Counted from the first letter of the stretch, positions 27,474 through 38,137 are shown. The stretch: DNA of 56,232 nucleotides from Erysipelothrix sp. (GCA_012512595.1 JAAZDW010000022.1:1-56232); one strand, 5' to 3'. Program-made: numbers and translations. The notes: generated from the sequence alone by a model not told the origin.

Positions 27474-28331
27474 ATGAAGTTACCTTTACAAGTAGATTTA
27501 AATAATAAAGTTGTTGTAGTTACAGGTGGAACCGGAGTGTTAGGCAATATTTGGGTTGATGCCTTAGTCGCTTCAGGTGCAAAAGTTGCTCTGCTTGGTC
27601 GTGATCAAGAAAAACTTGACGCCAAAGTTGAAGAGATATTAGCCAATGATGGGATGGCAATTGCGGTCAAAGCTGATATTTTAAGTAAAGAAGATTTAGT
27701 TAAAGCACACAAAATTGTATTAGATAAACTAGGCCCTTGTGACATATTATTAAATGGAGCAGGTGGCAACCATCCAAAGGGAAATACAAGCAAAGAATAT
27801 TTATACGAAGAAGATTTAAATAATAAGGATGAAAACGTTACAACGTTTTTTGACCTAGATGAAGATGGCATTAGATTTGTCTTTGATTTAAACTTTTTGG
27901 GAACATTTTTACCATCACAAGAATTTGCTAAGGACATGGTTGGAAGAAGTGGCTGTACAATTATAAACATATCTTCTATGAATGCTTATACTCCTTTAAC
28001 AAAGATTCCTGCATATTCTGGAGCAAAATCAGCAGTGTCTAATTTTACTGAGTGGTTAGCAGTTCATTTATCAAAAGTTGGAATTAGAGTAAATGGTTTA
28101 GCACCAGGATTTTTCTTAACAGCTCAAAATGAAGCCTTACTTTTAAATGAAGATGGAACTTATACTGAAAGATCAAATAAAATACTAAATAGTACACCAA
28201 TGGAAAGATTTGGAAAACCAGAAGAATTAGTCGGAGCCTTATTATTTTTAGCAAGTGAAGAAGCATCATCATTTGTTAATGGTGTAGTACTTCCTATTGA
28301 TGGTGGCTTTTCAGCTTATAGTGGAGTCTAG
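27474..28331 (+). CDS. SDR oxidoreductase, D-mannonate/fructuronate reductase type
   Basis: VTGGTGVLGNIW; NGAGGNHP; SGAKSAVSNFTEWLAVHLS; context next to uxuA. Confidence 0.85.
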   Translation: MKLPLQVDLNNKVVVVTGGTGVLGNIWVDALVASGAKVALLGRDQEKLDAKVEEILANDGMAIAVKADILSKEDLVKAHKIVLDKLGPCDILLNGAGGNHPKGNTSKEYLYEEDLNNKDENVTTFFDLDEDGIRFVFDLNFLGTFLPSQEFAKDMVGRSGCTIINISSMNAYTPLTKIPAYSGAKSAVSNFTEWLAVHLSKVGIRVNGLAPGFFLTAQNEALLLNEDGTYTERSNKILNSTPMERFGKPEELVGALLFLASEEASSFVNGVVLPIDGGFSAYSGV

Positions 28332-28332
28332 T

Positions 28333-29289
28333 ATGAGTGAAAAACTTTTTAAGGAAATATCAAACTATGGTATTGTTCCAGTAATTCAAATTAATAGAGT
28401 TGAAGATGCAATTCCCTTGGCTAAAGCTTTAATTGATGGTGGGCTACCAGTTGCTGAAGTAACCTTTAGAACTGATTGTGCTGAAGAAGCAATTAGACAA
28501 ATGGCTAATGAGTTTCCAGAAATGTTAGTTGGAGCAGGTACAGTTTTGACAGTTGAACAAGTAGACTTAGCAGTCGCGGCTGGTTCAAAATTTATTGTTT
28601 CACCAGGACTTAATCCTAAAATTGTTAAATACTGCCAATCAATTAACATACCCATCATCCCAGGTACTGCATCACCAAGTGACTTAGAACTAGCTATAGA
28701 GTTAGGGCTTGATACAGTCAAATTTTTTCCGGCCGAAGTTAATGGTGGTATTAATGCAATCAATGCAATGTCAGCACCATATGGTCAACTAAAATTCATG
28801 CCTACAGGAGGAGTCAACGAAAATAATCTTATGGATTATTTAAGTTCAGACAAGATTCTTGCCTGTGGCGGTACATGGATGGTTAAAAGTGATTTAATTG
28901 ATAATAAACAATTTGATACAATAAGAGATTTAACGCGCTTAGCAGTTAAAAAAATGTTAGATATAAAGCTTGACCATGTTGGTATAAAAAATGCTGACAT
29001 CAAAAATGATCAAGACATACAATTGTTAAAAAAGTTATTGATGACAGAAGAAAATGTAACTAGTGAAGAAACAACTGTTGGCGAAGTAAAATTTATTAGC
29101 GATATTTATAATGATCAAAAAGGTGACTTAGCTTTTTCTTGCAGCAATGTCGATAGAGCGGTATTTCATTTAGAGAAAACCGGAGTCAACTTTGATCATG
29201 ATACAGCAGTATATAATAATGGTAATTTAAAGTTAATTTACATTAAAGACAGTGTCGCAGGTTATGCGATACACTTATTAAGAAAGTAG
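28333..29289 (+). CDS. KDPG/KHG aldolase with about 100-aa C-terminal VOC-like extension
   Basis: GIVPVIQINRVEDAIPLAKAL; VKFFPAEVNGG Schiff-base Lys; C-terminal LDHVGIKN...GYAIHLLRK; ATG 28333 overlaps the preceding stop region. Confidence 0.85.
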   Translation: MSEKLFKEISNYGIVPVIQINRVEDAIPLAKALIDGGLPVAEVTFRTDCAEEAIRQMANEFPEMLVGAGTVLTVEQVDLAVAAGSKFIVSPGLNPKIVKYCQSINIPIIPGTASPSDLELAIELGLDTVKFFPAEVNGGINAINAMSAPYGQLKFMPTGGVNENNLMDYLSSDKILACGGTWMVKSDLIDNKQFDTIRDLTRLAVKKMLDIKLDHVGIKNADIKNDQDIQLLKKLLMTEENVTSEETTVGEVKFISDIYNDQKGDLAFSCSNVDRAVFHLEKTGVNFDHDTAVYNNGNLKLIYIKDSVAGYAIHLLRK

Positions 29290-29296
29290 GGGTTTT

Positions 29297-30316
29297 ATGA
29301 AAGTAGTAACATTTGGAGAAATTATGCTTCGTTTATCGCCGCACGGTTATCATCGCTTCACTCAAGCAGATTCTTTTGAAGCAACTTATGGTGGCGGGGA
29401 AGCAAACGTTGCCGTCTCTTTATCAAATTATGGTATGGACGCAGCTTTTGTAACAAAAGTACCAGAACATGCAATCGGACAGGCTGCAGTTAACGACTTA
29501 AGAAGATATGGAGTTGACACAAGCAAAATAGTTCGTGGTGGCGAAAGACTTGGTATTTATTACTTAGAAAAAGGGGCTAGTCAAAGAGCAAGCCAGGTTA
29601 TATATGACCGTGCTCATTCATCAATTGCCACTGCAAAACAAGAAGATTTTAATTGGGACGAAATATTCGATGGTGTAGATTGGTTCCACTTTACTGGAAT
29701 TACGCCAGCGCTCAATGATGATGTTGCCGCAATATGTTTAACGGCTGTTAAAAAAGCAAGAGAACTTGGAGTAAAAGTATCTTGTGATTTAAACTACCGC
29801 AACAAGTTGTGGAGTAAAGAAAAAGCAAACGAAGTAATGAGCGGTTTAATGCCTTATGTTGACTTAGTTGTCGCTAATGAAGAAGATGCTTATGATACAT
29901 TTGGAATCAAAGCCGGTAATACGGATGTAACATCAGGAGAACTTGAACATGATAGTTACATTGATGTAGCCCGTCAACTTAATGAGAAGTTTGGTTGTGA
30001 ATATATTTCTATAACTTTACGCGAAAGTGTTTCAGCATCAATAAACAATTGGGCTGGAATGCTATATACGGGTGGCAAGGCATATTTCTCACCAACGTAT
30101 AAAATCCATATTGTTGACCGTGTTGGTGGCGGTGACTCTTTTGGTGGCGGATTAATTTATTCAGTTTTAAATGGCAAAAAACCACAAGATGCGATTAATT
30201 TTGCTGTTGCTGCAAGTTGTTTAAAGCACACAGTTCAAGGTGACTATAACCGCGTAAGTATTCAGGAAGTTGAAACTTTAGCCGGTGGAGATGGTTCAGG
30301 AAGAGTCCAGAGGTAA
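29297..30316 (+). CDS. kdgK: PfkB-family sugar kinase, 2-keto-3-deoxygluconate kinase type
   Basis: MKVVTFGEIMLRLSPHGYHRFTQADSFEATYGGGEANVAVSLSNYG; DRVGGGDSFGGGL. Confidence 0.85.
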   Translation: MKVVTFGEIMLRLSPHGYHRFTQADSFEATYGGGEANVAVSLSNYGMDAAFVTKVPEHAIGQAAVNDLRRYGVDTSKIVRGGERLGIYYLEKGASQRASQVIYDRAHSSIATAKQEDFNWDEIFDGVDWFHFTGITPALNDDVAAICLTAVKKARELGVKVSCDLNYRNKLWSKEKANEVMSGLMPYVDLVVANEEDAYDTFGIKAGNTDVTSGELEHDSYIDVARQLNEKFGCEYISITLRESVSASINNWAGMLYTGGKAYFSPTYKIHIVDRVGGGDSFGGGLIYSVLNGKKPQDAINFAVAASCLKHTVQGDYNRVSIQEVETLAGGDGSGRVQR

Positions 30317-30320
30317 TAAA

Positions 30321-31721
30321 ATGAAAAACTTTTTAGATAATGATTTTTTACTGTCAACTAAGACAGCCCAAGATTTATACCATAACCATGCTGCAAAGAT
30401 GCCGATATATGATTTTCATAATCATTTATCAGCCCAAGAAATATACGAGGATAAAAAATTCAAAGATATAACAGAGGCTTGGCTCCAGTTTGACCACTAC
30501 AAATGGCGTGCCTTACGCAGTAATGGAGTTAGTGAACATTTTATAACTGGGAAAGCCTCAAGTTATGAAAAATTTGAAAAATGGGCAGAAACAATGCCAT
30601 ATCTGTTTGGAAATCCACTGTATCATTGGACACATTTAGAGTTACAAAGATACTTTGATATTGACACACCTTTAAATAAAGAAACATCTAAAATGATATT
30701 TGATGAGTGTAATCTTAAACTTCAAAATGATGACTTTAGTGTTAGAAATATATTATTAAAGTCTAATGCAAATACCTTGTGTACTACAGATGATCCTTGT
30801 GATGACTTAAGATTTCATAAAGCTCTTAAAGATGAAGGTTTTGAAGTAAAAGTTCTGCCAACCTTTAGAACGGATAAGATTGTTAATATTCAAAAAGATT
30901 CATTTATCCCTTACCTTAAACAAGTATCAGAAACAGTTGGTTATCCAATTGAAACCTATTCAGACTTTGAAAGAGCAATCTTTGAAAGATTGGAATACTT
31001 TGTAGAAGTGGGAGCGTTATTTGCAGACCATGGCTTGGATCAAATACTTTATGAAGACGCAAATTTAGACGAAGTGTCCGTAATCTTTTTAAAAGGAAAA
31101 AACGGAGAAAAACTAACTCAATCTGAAATTGCTAAATATCAAGGTTATGTTCAAAATCAAATGGGTAAAAAATACGCAGAAAATGATATGGTTATGCAAT
31201 TACACATAGGTCCACTTAGAAATAACAACACTAGAATGTTCAATGAAATAGGCCCGGATACAGGATTTGATTCGATGCAAGATAAAGAAGTTGCACAACA
31301 TCTATCTAATTTTTTAGATAGTTTAGATAAAACAAATGAATTGCCAAAGACTATTTTATATAATTTAAATCCAAAAGATAATCAAGTTTTATCTTCAATG
31401 CTTGGAAACTTCCAAGATGGAGTAACACCTGGAAAGATTCAATTTGGTCCTGGCTGGTGGTTTAACGATCATAAAACTGGGATGTTTGAACACCTAGAGG
31501 TTTTAGCTTCCACAGGTTTAGTGTCACGCTTTGTTGGGATGTTAACTGATTCAAGAAGTTTCTTATCCTTTCCAAGACATGAGTACTTTAGAAGAATTTT
31601 ATGCGAGTTTATTGGAAATATAGTAGAAAACGGTGAATTTCCTAATGACCAAAAGTTTTTAGGCGAAATGGTTGAAGACATTTGCTATAATAATATCGTT
31701 GAGTATACAAAAAAGAAATAA
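30321..31721 (+). CDS. uxaC: glucuronate isomerase
   Basis: LYHNHAAKMPIYDFHNHLSAQEIYEDKKF; MQLHIGPLRNNN; WWFNDHKTGM. Confidence 0.95.
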   Translation: MKNFLDNDFLLSTKTAQDLYHNHAAKMPIYDFHNHLSAQEIYEDKKFKDITEAWLQFDHYKWRALRSNGVSEHFITGKASSYEKFEKWAETMPYLFGNPLYHWTHLELQRYFDIDTPLNKETSKMIFDECNLKLQNDDFSVRNILLKSNANTLCTTDDPCDDLRFHKALKDEGFEVKVLPTFRTDKIVNIQKDSFIPYLKQVSETVGYPIETYSDFERAIFERLEYFVEVGALFADHGLDQILYEDANLDEVSVIFLKGKNGEKLTQSEIAKYQGYVQNQMGKKYAENDMVMQLHIGPLRNNNTRMFNEIGPDTGFDSMQDKEVAQHLSNFLDSLDKTNELPKTILYNLNPKDNQVLSSMLGNFQDGVTPGKIQFGPGWWFNDHKTGMFEHLEVLASTGLVSRFVGMLTDSRSFLSFPRHEYFRRILCEFIGNIVENGEFPNDQKFLGEMVEDICYNNIVEYTKKK

Positions 31722-31726
31722 AATAC

Positions 31727-31765
31727 AATCCTAAAGGTAAAGAACATTTTACCTTTAGGATTATT
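31727..31765 (+). terminator. stem-loop, likely terminator
   Basis: AATCCTAAAGGTAAA / TTTACCTTTAGGATT, 15-bp perfect stem. Confidence 0.6.
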
Positions 31766-31860
31766 AATTTAAATGTCAATTTCTCTATAAATTCACAAAA
31801 AATAAATTTGATTTGTTTTATGGCTAGCTATTTTGCTACAATAAGTAAAGGTGATATACA

Positions 31861-32547
31861 ATGATTATAAAAAATGGAAATAGCCTAGTATATAATACAG
31901 TAAAAGAGGATATACTGTATATGGACTTGCTCCCAGGTGAACTAATAAGTGAGATAGAAACATCAAAACGTTTTTCTATATCTCGGACTCCTGTTAGAGA
32001 AGCTTTTAAGAAACTTGAATATGAAGGACTTTTAGAAATTGTGTCACACTCAGGCACCTATGTCACATTAATCGACTTAGAAAAGATAAGTGACATAAGA
32101 TTTATGCGTGAGCAAATCGAACTTAAGGTTATTCAACTTCTAATTGAGAAATTTGATGATAAAATAGACGAGAAGTTTAGAAAAATTTTAATGAAACAAG
32201 AAAGTTTATTTGAAGCGAATTTGGATTCGAGTGTCTTAGCTAAAAGATTTATAAAAAGCGACAATGAATTTCACGAAGCAATGTTCGAAAGTGTTGGTAG
32301 ACTTGGTGTATGGGATTATTTGAAAAGTTTAGAACACCACTATGAAAGATTAAGGATGTTTTTAAATATTTATGATGAAGGACACTTGTACTCCTTGCAT
32401 AAAGATCACCTAAATATATATGATAATATTATAAAAAAGGACTATCCAAAAATAGAGAAAATATATATTGAACACTTACAAAGAGGAATTGACCGCGGGT
32501 CAGATTTTATTGCGAAAAACCCTCAATACTTTAAAAATGTTGAGTGA
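31861..32547 (+). CDS. GntR family (FadR/FCD subfamily) transcriptional regulator
   Basis: FSISRTPVREAFKKLEYEGLLEIVSHSGTYV; C-terminal FCD-like His/Asp pattern. Confidence 0.9.
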   Translation: MIIKNGNSLVYNTVKEDILYMDLLPGELISEIETSKRFSISRTPVREAFKKLEYEGLLEIVSHSGTYVTLIDLEKISDIRFMREQIELKVIQLLIEKFDDKIDEKFRKILMKQESLFEANLDSSVLAKRFIKSDNEFHEAMFESVGRLGVWDYLKSLEHHYERLRMFLNIYDEGHLYSLHKDHLNIYDNIIKKDYPKIEKIYIEHLQRGIDRGSDFIAKNPQYFKNVE

Positions 32548-32575
32548 ATTATTATTTTATAATTTAGATTTATAG

Positions 32576-32606
32576 CCCAAACTTTGCATATTAGGTTTGG
32601 GTTTTA
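32576..32606 (+). terminator. rho-independent terminator
   Basis: CCCAAAC ... GTTTGGG TTTT. Confidence 0.65.
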
Positions 32607-32792
32607 GATTATTTCTAACTATATAGCAATAATTGTCTGTTGTTTAAATAATATACCAGGCTTATATTTTAGGTAACTTTGAGAAATTTAATTACATATA
32701 CTTTTGAAATATCTCAGAGACATTGGGACTGTATCATATTAGTATGTGGGCATTCTTTAATGTATAATGTAGAGGCAGAAAAGGTGATTATA

Positions 32793-35700
32793 ATGTTAAA
32801 ACTTAATAAAATAACAAAGTCATATCGGACAAAAGATTATGTCCAAAATGCTTTAGATGAAGTATCTATCGCATTTAGAGAAAATGAATTTGCCTCTATA
32901 CTAGGGGCATCTGGATCAGGAAAAACTACTATGTTGAATATTATTGGGGGTTTGGACAAGTATGATTCAGGCGATTTATTAATTGATGGTGTTTCAACAA
33001 AAAAATATAAGTCATCAAATTGGGATACTTATCGAAATAATCGCGTCGGTTTTGTTTTTCAAAGTTTTAATCTTATTCCTCACCAAACAGTTTTATCTAA
33101 TGTAGAATTAGCACTTACTTTAAGTGGAGTTTCGTCAAAAGAACGGAAAGCACGAGCTGTTGAAGCTTTAGATGAAGTGGGTCTAATTGACCACATCCAT
33201 AAATTACCTACCCAATTATCTGGTGGCCAAATGCAGCGGGTTGCAATTGCAAGAGCACTTATTAATGACCCAGAAATAGTTTTAGCTGATGAGCCAACCG
33301 GCTCACTTGATAGTAGCACTTCTGAGCAAGTTATGGATTTACTTGAAGGAATTGCAAAAGATCGACTTGTGATTATGGTTACCCATAACCCTGAGCTTGC
33401 CCATAAATATACAAACCGAATCATTGAACTAAAAGATGGTCAAGTAATTGGGGATACTAACCCTTATATAATTGATTCAGACAAAAAAATTATATCCAAA
33501 GCGGCATCAAAGAAGACCAAGATGTCATTTTTAACTGCGATATCACTTTCCGTTAGTAATTTAATGACTAAAAAAGGCCGAACCTTTATTACAGCAGTTG
33601 CAGGCTCGATAGGGATTATTGGTATTGCGGCAATTCTTGCCTTAGCGAGCGGTATCAATCTTTACATTGATGGTATTGAGCAAGAAACAATGAGTGCTTA
33701 TCCACTAAGTGTCGATTCTTCGGGTATTGATATCACAAGTTTTATTGGTGGTGAAGGAAGCGACTTCGCGCCTTTGAATAGAGACGAAGTAAAGGAAAAT
33801 GAAATACCGGTTATTAATACAATCACTTCGGTTTTTTCGCTTCAAAATAAAAATGACTTAAAAAGTTTTAAAGCATATATTGAAAGTAACCACAATAAAA
33901 TTGATCCATATGTTAAAAACGTCCAATACAAATATGGAATAACTCCAGAGATATATTTAGAAAATGAAAAGCCAGGGCTTAGACAAGTAAATCCTGACAA
34001 TATCTTTTCTAAATTTGGTTTTGGTAGTCCAGCCGGTTTAGACATGATTTCAGGCGCTGGTGATTTTGGCATGAAAAATTTTAGCGAGCTGCCGGGTGAT
34101 GCCAATCTTTTTGAAGACCAATATGATGTTGTTGTCGGCAAATGGCCAGAAAGCATTAACGAGGTCGTAGTGGTTTTAATGGATAGCGGATCATTAACAG
34201 ATACAACCATGTACACCCTAGGTTTAAAAGATCGTAAAGCCTTAGAAAATATGTTTGAAAAATTTGTAAACGAGGAAGATTTTGAAATAGAAGAAAACAA
34301 AGATGAAAAAATCATATTCGAGGAAATATTGGCGGTAAAATTTAAACTTGTCAATCCTGCTGAAAAGTACGCCTATGATAGTTTATACGACTTATGGATA
34401 GATAAGTCAGATGATGTTAAACATATGGATACAATAATCGCGGCAGGAATGGATTTGAATGTTGTTGGTATTGTTAAAGCTAATCCGGATACAAAAACTC
34501 CAATGTTATCATCAGGGATATACTATCCTTATGAACTTACTACACATTTAATCGAGCAAGCAGCTACTTATGAAATTGTTAAAAAACAAATTGATAGTCC
34601 AGAGGTAAATATTTTTACTGGTCAGCGATTTGATGATGAAACAGAACTAGCTCCAAATGAACTTTTTAAGTTGGATGATTTTATTTCGATCGATGAAACG
34701 ATGATTCAGAATTCATTTAATATCGATATGTCTGCTTTAAACATAGATTTTTCAGATTTTGAAATAAATATTGACCAACTTATCTTGCCAAGTTTAGATT
34801 TAGAAACACTAGCTTTAAGTATTGCGACACAAATTAATGTACCTATTGAAGAAATTCAAATAATTTTGACTAATGTACTTCAAGACTTTGTAGATACTCA
34901 AGAACAACAAGGAATAAATCCATCAGAAGAATGGATAGTTAATTTTGACGAATACATCAGAAGCGAAGCAGTTCAAAATAGTTTGATTCAACAATTTGAA
35001 AATCTTAACACAGAAACACAAATCGCCCAAAAGTTAACAGAAATCGTGCAAAATTATTTCAGCTCATACATAAAGCTTGCTTTTGACCAAATTATGGAAA
35101 CTGTTCAACAAGATTTCACAAGACAAATTGAAGCAAAAATAGGCGACTTGGCGACAAACCTACAAAATGCGTTTACAATTGATACTAATGCATTGGCGCA
35201 GGCATTCAAATTCAATCTTGACGAAGAAGAATTTTTTAACCTGATTCGCAGTCTTGGCGAACGAGGGCAAATTAGTCAAAGTTCTAATTTGACTACCCTT
35301 GGATATAGAGATATAAATGATCCAACTCAAATTAATCTATTTCCTAAAGATTTTACTACAAAAGAAAACGTGATTGATTTCATTGATAACTATAATACTG
35401 AAATGCAAAATACGGATCAAGAAGTTAAGGTAGTGAAATATACTGATTTTGTTGGAGCAATAATGTCATCTGTGACAACGATTATTAATACTATTTCTTA
35501 TGCCTTGATCGCTTTTGTTGCTATATCTTTAGTCGTTTCTTCAATTATGATCGGGGTTATTACTTATGTATCAGTTTTAGAAAGAATTAAAGAAATTGGT
35601 ATTCTAAGGGCTATAGGTGCAAGTAAAAAAGATATCCGTAGAGTCTTTAATGCTGAGACTTTATTAGTTGGTTTTATAGCGGGTACATTTGGAATTTTAG

Positions 35701-35894
35701 TAACCTATGTAATTAGCTTTATTGCTAATATAATTGTTTATAATACATTTGCGATTCCAAACATTGCCCATTTAGAGAGTAAGGCTGCGCTAGTATTAAT
35801 TTTGATAAGTATGTTTCTGGCGTTTATTTCTGGCTTAATTCCAGCCTCAACAGCTGCAAATAAAAACCCTGTAGAAGCATTAAGAAGTGAGTAA
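32793..35894 (+). CDS. MacB-like ABC transporter, ATPase and FtsX-type permease fused, with a large extracytoplasmic domain
   Basis: GASGSGKTT Walker A, LSGGQMQRVAIARAL signature, then TM, roughly 600-aa ECD, and C-terminal FtsX TMs (YVSVLERIKEIGILRAIGASKKDIRRVF). Start refined from 32679 to ATG 32793. Confidence 0.9.
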   Translation: MLKLNKITKSYRTKDYVQNALDEVSIAFRENEFASILGASGSGKTTMLNIIGGLDKYDSGDLLIDGVSTKKYKSSNWDTYRNNRVGFVFQSFNLIPHQTVLSNVELALTLSGVSSKERKARAVEALDEVGLIDHIHKLPTQLSGGQMQRVAIARALINDPEIVLADEPTGSLDSSTSEQVMDLLEGIAKDRLVIMVTHNPELAHKYTNRIIELKDGQVIGDTNPYIIDSDKKIISKAASKKTKMSFLTAISLSVSNLMTKKGRTFITAVAGSIGIIGIAAILALASGINLYIDGIEQETMSAYPLSVDSSGIDITSFIGGEGSDFAPLNRDEVKENEIPVINTITSVFSLQNKNDLKSFKAYIESNHNKIDPYVKNVQYKYGITPEIYLENEKPGLRQVNPDNIFSKFGFGSPAGLDMISGAGDFGMKNFSELPGDANLFEDQYDVVVGKWPESINEVVVVLMDSGSLTDTTMYTLGLKDRKALENMFEKFVNEEDFEIEENKDEKIIFEEILAVKFKLVNPAEKYAYDSLYDLWIDKSDDVKHMDTIIAAGMDLNVVGIVKANPDTKTPMLSSGIYYPYELTTHLIEQAATYEIVKKQIDSPEVNIFTGQRFDDETELAPNELFKLDDFISIDETMIQNSFNIDMSALNIDFSDFEINIDQLILPSLDLETLALSIATQINVPIEEIQIILTNVLQDFVDTQEQQGINPSEEWIVNFDEYIRSEAVQNSLIQQFENLNTETQIAQKLTEIVQNYFSSYIKLAFDQIMETVQQDFTRQIEAKIGDLATNLQNAFTIDTNALAQAFKFNLDEEEFFNLIRSLGERGQISQSSNLTTLGYRDINDPTQINLFPKDFTTKENVIDFIDNYNTEMQNTDQEVKVVKYTDFVGAIMSSVTTIINTISYALIAFVAISLVVSSIMIGVITYVSVLERIKEIGILRAIGASKKDIRRVFNAETLLVGFIAGTFGILVTYVISFIANIIVYNTFAIPNIAHLESKAALVLILISMFLAFISGLIPASTAANKNPVEALRSE

Positions 35895-35934
35895 GAAGGT
35901 ATTTATAAAATATTAAAGTCTAAATAAGCAAGAG

Positions 35935-35959
35935 CAGTTCATTTTCGAACTGTTTTTTC
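35935..35959 (+). terminator. rho-independent terminator
   Basis: CAGTTC attttc GAACTG TTTTTT. Confidence 0.7.
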
Positions 35960-36139
35960 TTTGTAAAAATATTTTAGAAAAATAATTATTGTCAACAACC
36001 TAATAGTTAATGATTCTTTTAGCATTCTGTTGACTTTATTGCTCTAATACCGCATATTGCATTGTTAATAAGCATTATATGTATTATAATTAATTATTAG
36101 CAAAATACAGTACAACTTGAGAAAGTGAGAATTACGATT

Positions 36140-37480
36140 ATGGAAAAGAAAGAGTCTTATGGATTATTCACTACTATTGCGATGATAGTAGGCATTGTTA
36201 TTGGGTCTGGAATATATTTTAGAGCTGATGATATTTTTATGTATACAAATGGCAACCTAGCGTTAGGGTTATTTGTTTTGGCGCTGGGAGCCTCATGTAT
36301 TGTTTTTGGATCATTAACTATTTCAGAATTATCTAAAAGACATTTATCAAGTGGCGGACTTGTTGCTTACTTTGAACATTTCATATCTGAAAAAATGGCC
36401 AGTGGTTTTGGTTGGTTTCAGTTGTTTGTTTATTTGCCTGCTATTGCGATAGTCGTTGGCTGGGCGGCTGCAATATACACGTTTATGTTATTTGATATTG
36501 AGGCAACACTTTTTATGCAAGTCAGCCTAGGTCTAGCGTATAATTTATTCTTTGTACTAATTAATACGTTAAGTCGTAGTTTTGGAGGTCTAGTGCAAAG
36601 ATTTACAACAGTAATAAAGCTTGCACCACTAGTTATAATAGCTGTCTATGGGATATTTTTCGCAAAACCAATCGATGCGAGCGTACTCTCCAATTCTAGT
36701 TTTCTAACGGAGTTTTCAAATTATCACTGGATTACGGCTCTTGTACCTTTGGCATTTTCATATGATGGCTGGGTTGTCGCTTTATCAATTGCTCCGGAAG
36801 TTATAAATCAAAAGAAAAATATGTCGAGAGCATTAATACTAAGTCCCTTAATTATCTTAGCTGTATACTTAGCTTATATTTATGGGATTGCTAATATATT
36901 AGGTACCCAACAAATACTAAGTATAGGTGATGGAGCTGTTTTTGAGGCCGGTAAAATGATCTTGGGCGATAGAAATGGAAATATACTTTTGGCAGTCGTC
37001 GTAGTATCAATGTTAGGTGTTTTAAATGGGGTTAACCTAGGGACGATTAGAATGCCACAAGCATTGGCTGAAAAGAAAATGATTCCAGATTATGGACTAT
37101 CAGAAATAGATCCTAAAAAACAGTTATCGATTAAATCAGCAATAATGGTAGCTGTGCTTGAAATTATTTGGGCATCTATTCATTTCATGGTCATGAAATT
37201 GAACTTATTTAATGGTAGAGATGTAAGTGAAATATCGATTGTATTTTCTTATGTTAGCTATATTATTCTTTATGTTTTAGTATTCAATATATTAAGAAAA
37301 GAAGGAAAAAAATTAAAGTTAATTATACCAATTTTAGCAACACTGGGGTCGTTAACAATATTGATGGGTTCACTTATTACTAGCCCATTTTACATATCTA
37401 TATTCATTCTTATTTGTTCATCTGTTATGGGAGCTGGCTACATATATAAAAGTAGCGTCATTGCCAAACATAACGTATAA
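36140..37480 (+). CDS. APC-family amino acid permease
   Basis: GLFTTIAMIVGIVIGSGIYFRADDI; 12-TM-like pattern; ATG at 36140. Confidence 0.85.
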   Translation: MEKKESYGLFTTIAMIVGIVIGSGIYFRADDIFMYTNGNLALGLFVLALGASCIVFGSLTISELSKRHLSSGGLVAYFEHFISEKMASGFGWFQLFVYLPAIAIVVGWAAAIYTFMLFDIEATLFMQVSLGLAYNLFFVLINTLSRSFGGLVQRFTTVIKLAPLVIIAVYGIFFAKPIDASVLSNSSFLTEFSNYHWITALVPLAFSYDGWVVALSIAPEVINQKKNMSRALILSPLIILAVYLAYIYGIANILGTQQILSIGDGAVFEAGKMILGDRNGNILLAVVVVSMLGVLNGVNLGTIRMPQALAEKKMIPDYGLSEIDPKKQLSIKSAIMVAVLEIIWASIHFMVMKLNLFNGRDVSEISIVFSYVSYIILYVLVFNILRKEGKKLKLIIPILATLGSLTILMGSLITSPFYISIFILICSSVMGAGYIYKSSVIAKHNV

Positions 37481-38089
37481 AGAACTTCTTTAGGATTTTA
37501 TAATATAAATATAATGCATCAACCAAAATGATGATCAAGATAAACATAAAAATGTTGGAATTAGCCTATATTGCTCTTTCAACATTTTTTAATTGTCTAT
37601 TTAATTATAATAATATTACTTAACTACTAGTAAGTAGCTACCATAAATGCTTTTTACAACTTTAAAAACATTATATAAAACCGAATAAAGTCGTCCGCTA
37701 ACATTGCTTTGTACTACCTATATTGTGTGTTTACCCTGTCTGTAAATTTATCTATCTTTGGAAAGTACCGTGGGATCTTAAGATATTGTTGAAAGATATC
37801 TTTAGTAAAATTTTAATGAAATATTAATCTCAAAACACAATAGAAAAGTGTAAATAAAACATTGAATTATGATAAGATATAAGCATCAATACGTAAAATA
37901 AATATTGTCAGAAGGATATTTTGAAAGTATTTATAACTATTTACTTTGGGTATCAACATCATTATTAGGACTAATTTATCGAATAGGTTTAGTCATAATT
38001 ATTAATAAACAAAATGTAGTTGTTGTATTTTTGAAGAGTCAAAATTGAGTTATTTTATGTTTAAAAATAGAAAACAAGGGAGGAGGACT

Positions 38090-38137
38090 ATGAGGTCTTC
38101 TTATCTACTAAGCAAGATACTCATACAAAATTTATGA
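38090..38137 (+). CDS. 15-aa leader peptide upstream of and overlapping hppA
   Basis: ATG 38090 behind gggaggaggac; MRSSYLLSKILIQNL; stop TGA overlaps the hppA ATG (ATGA). Confidence 0.5.
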   Translation: MRSSYLLSKILIQNL

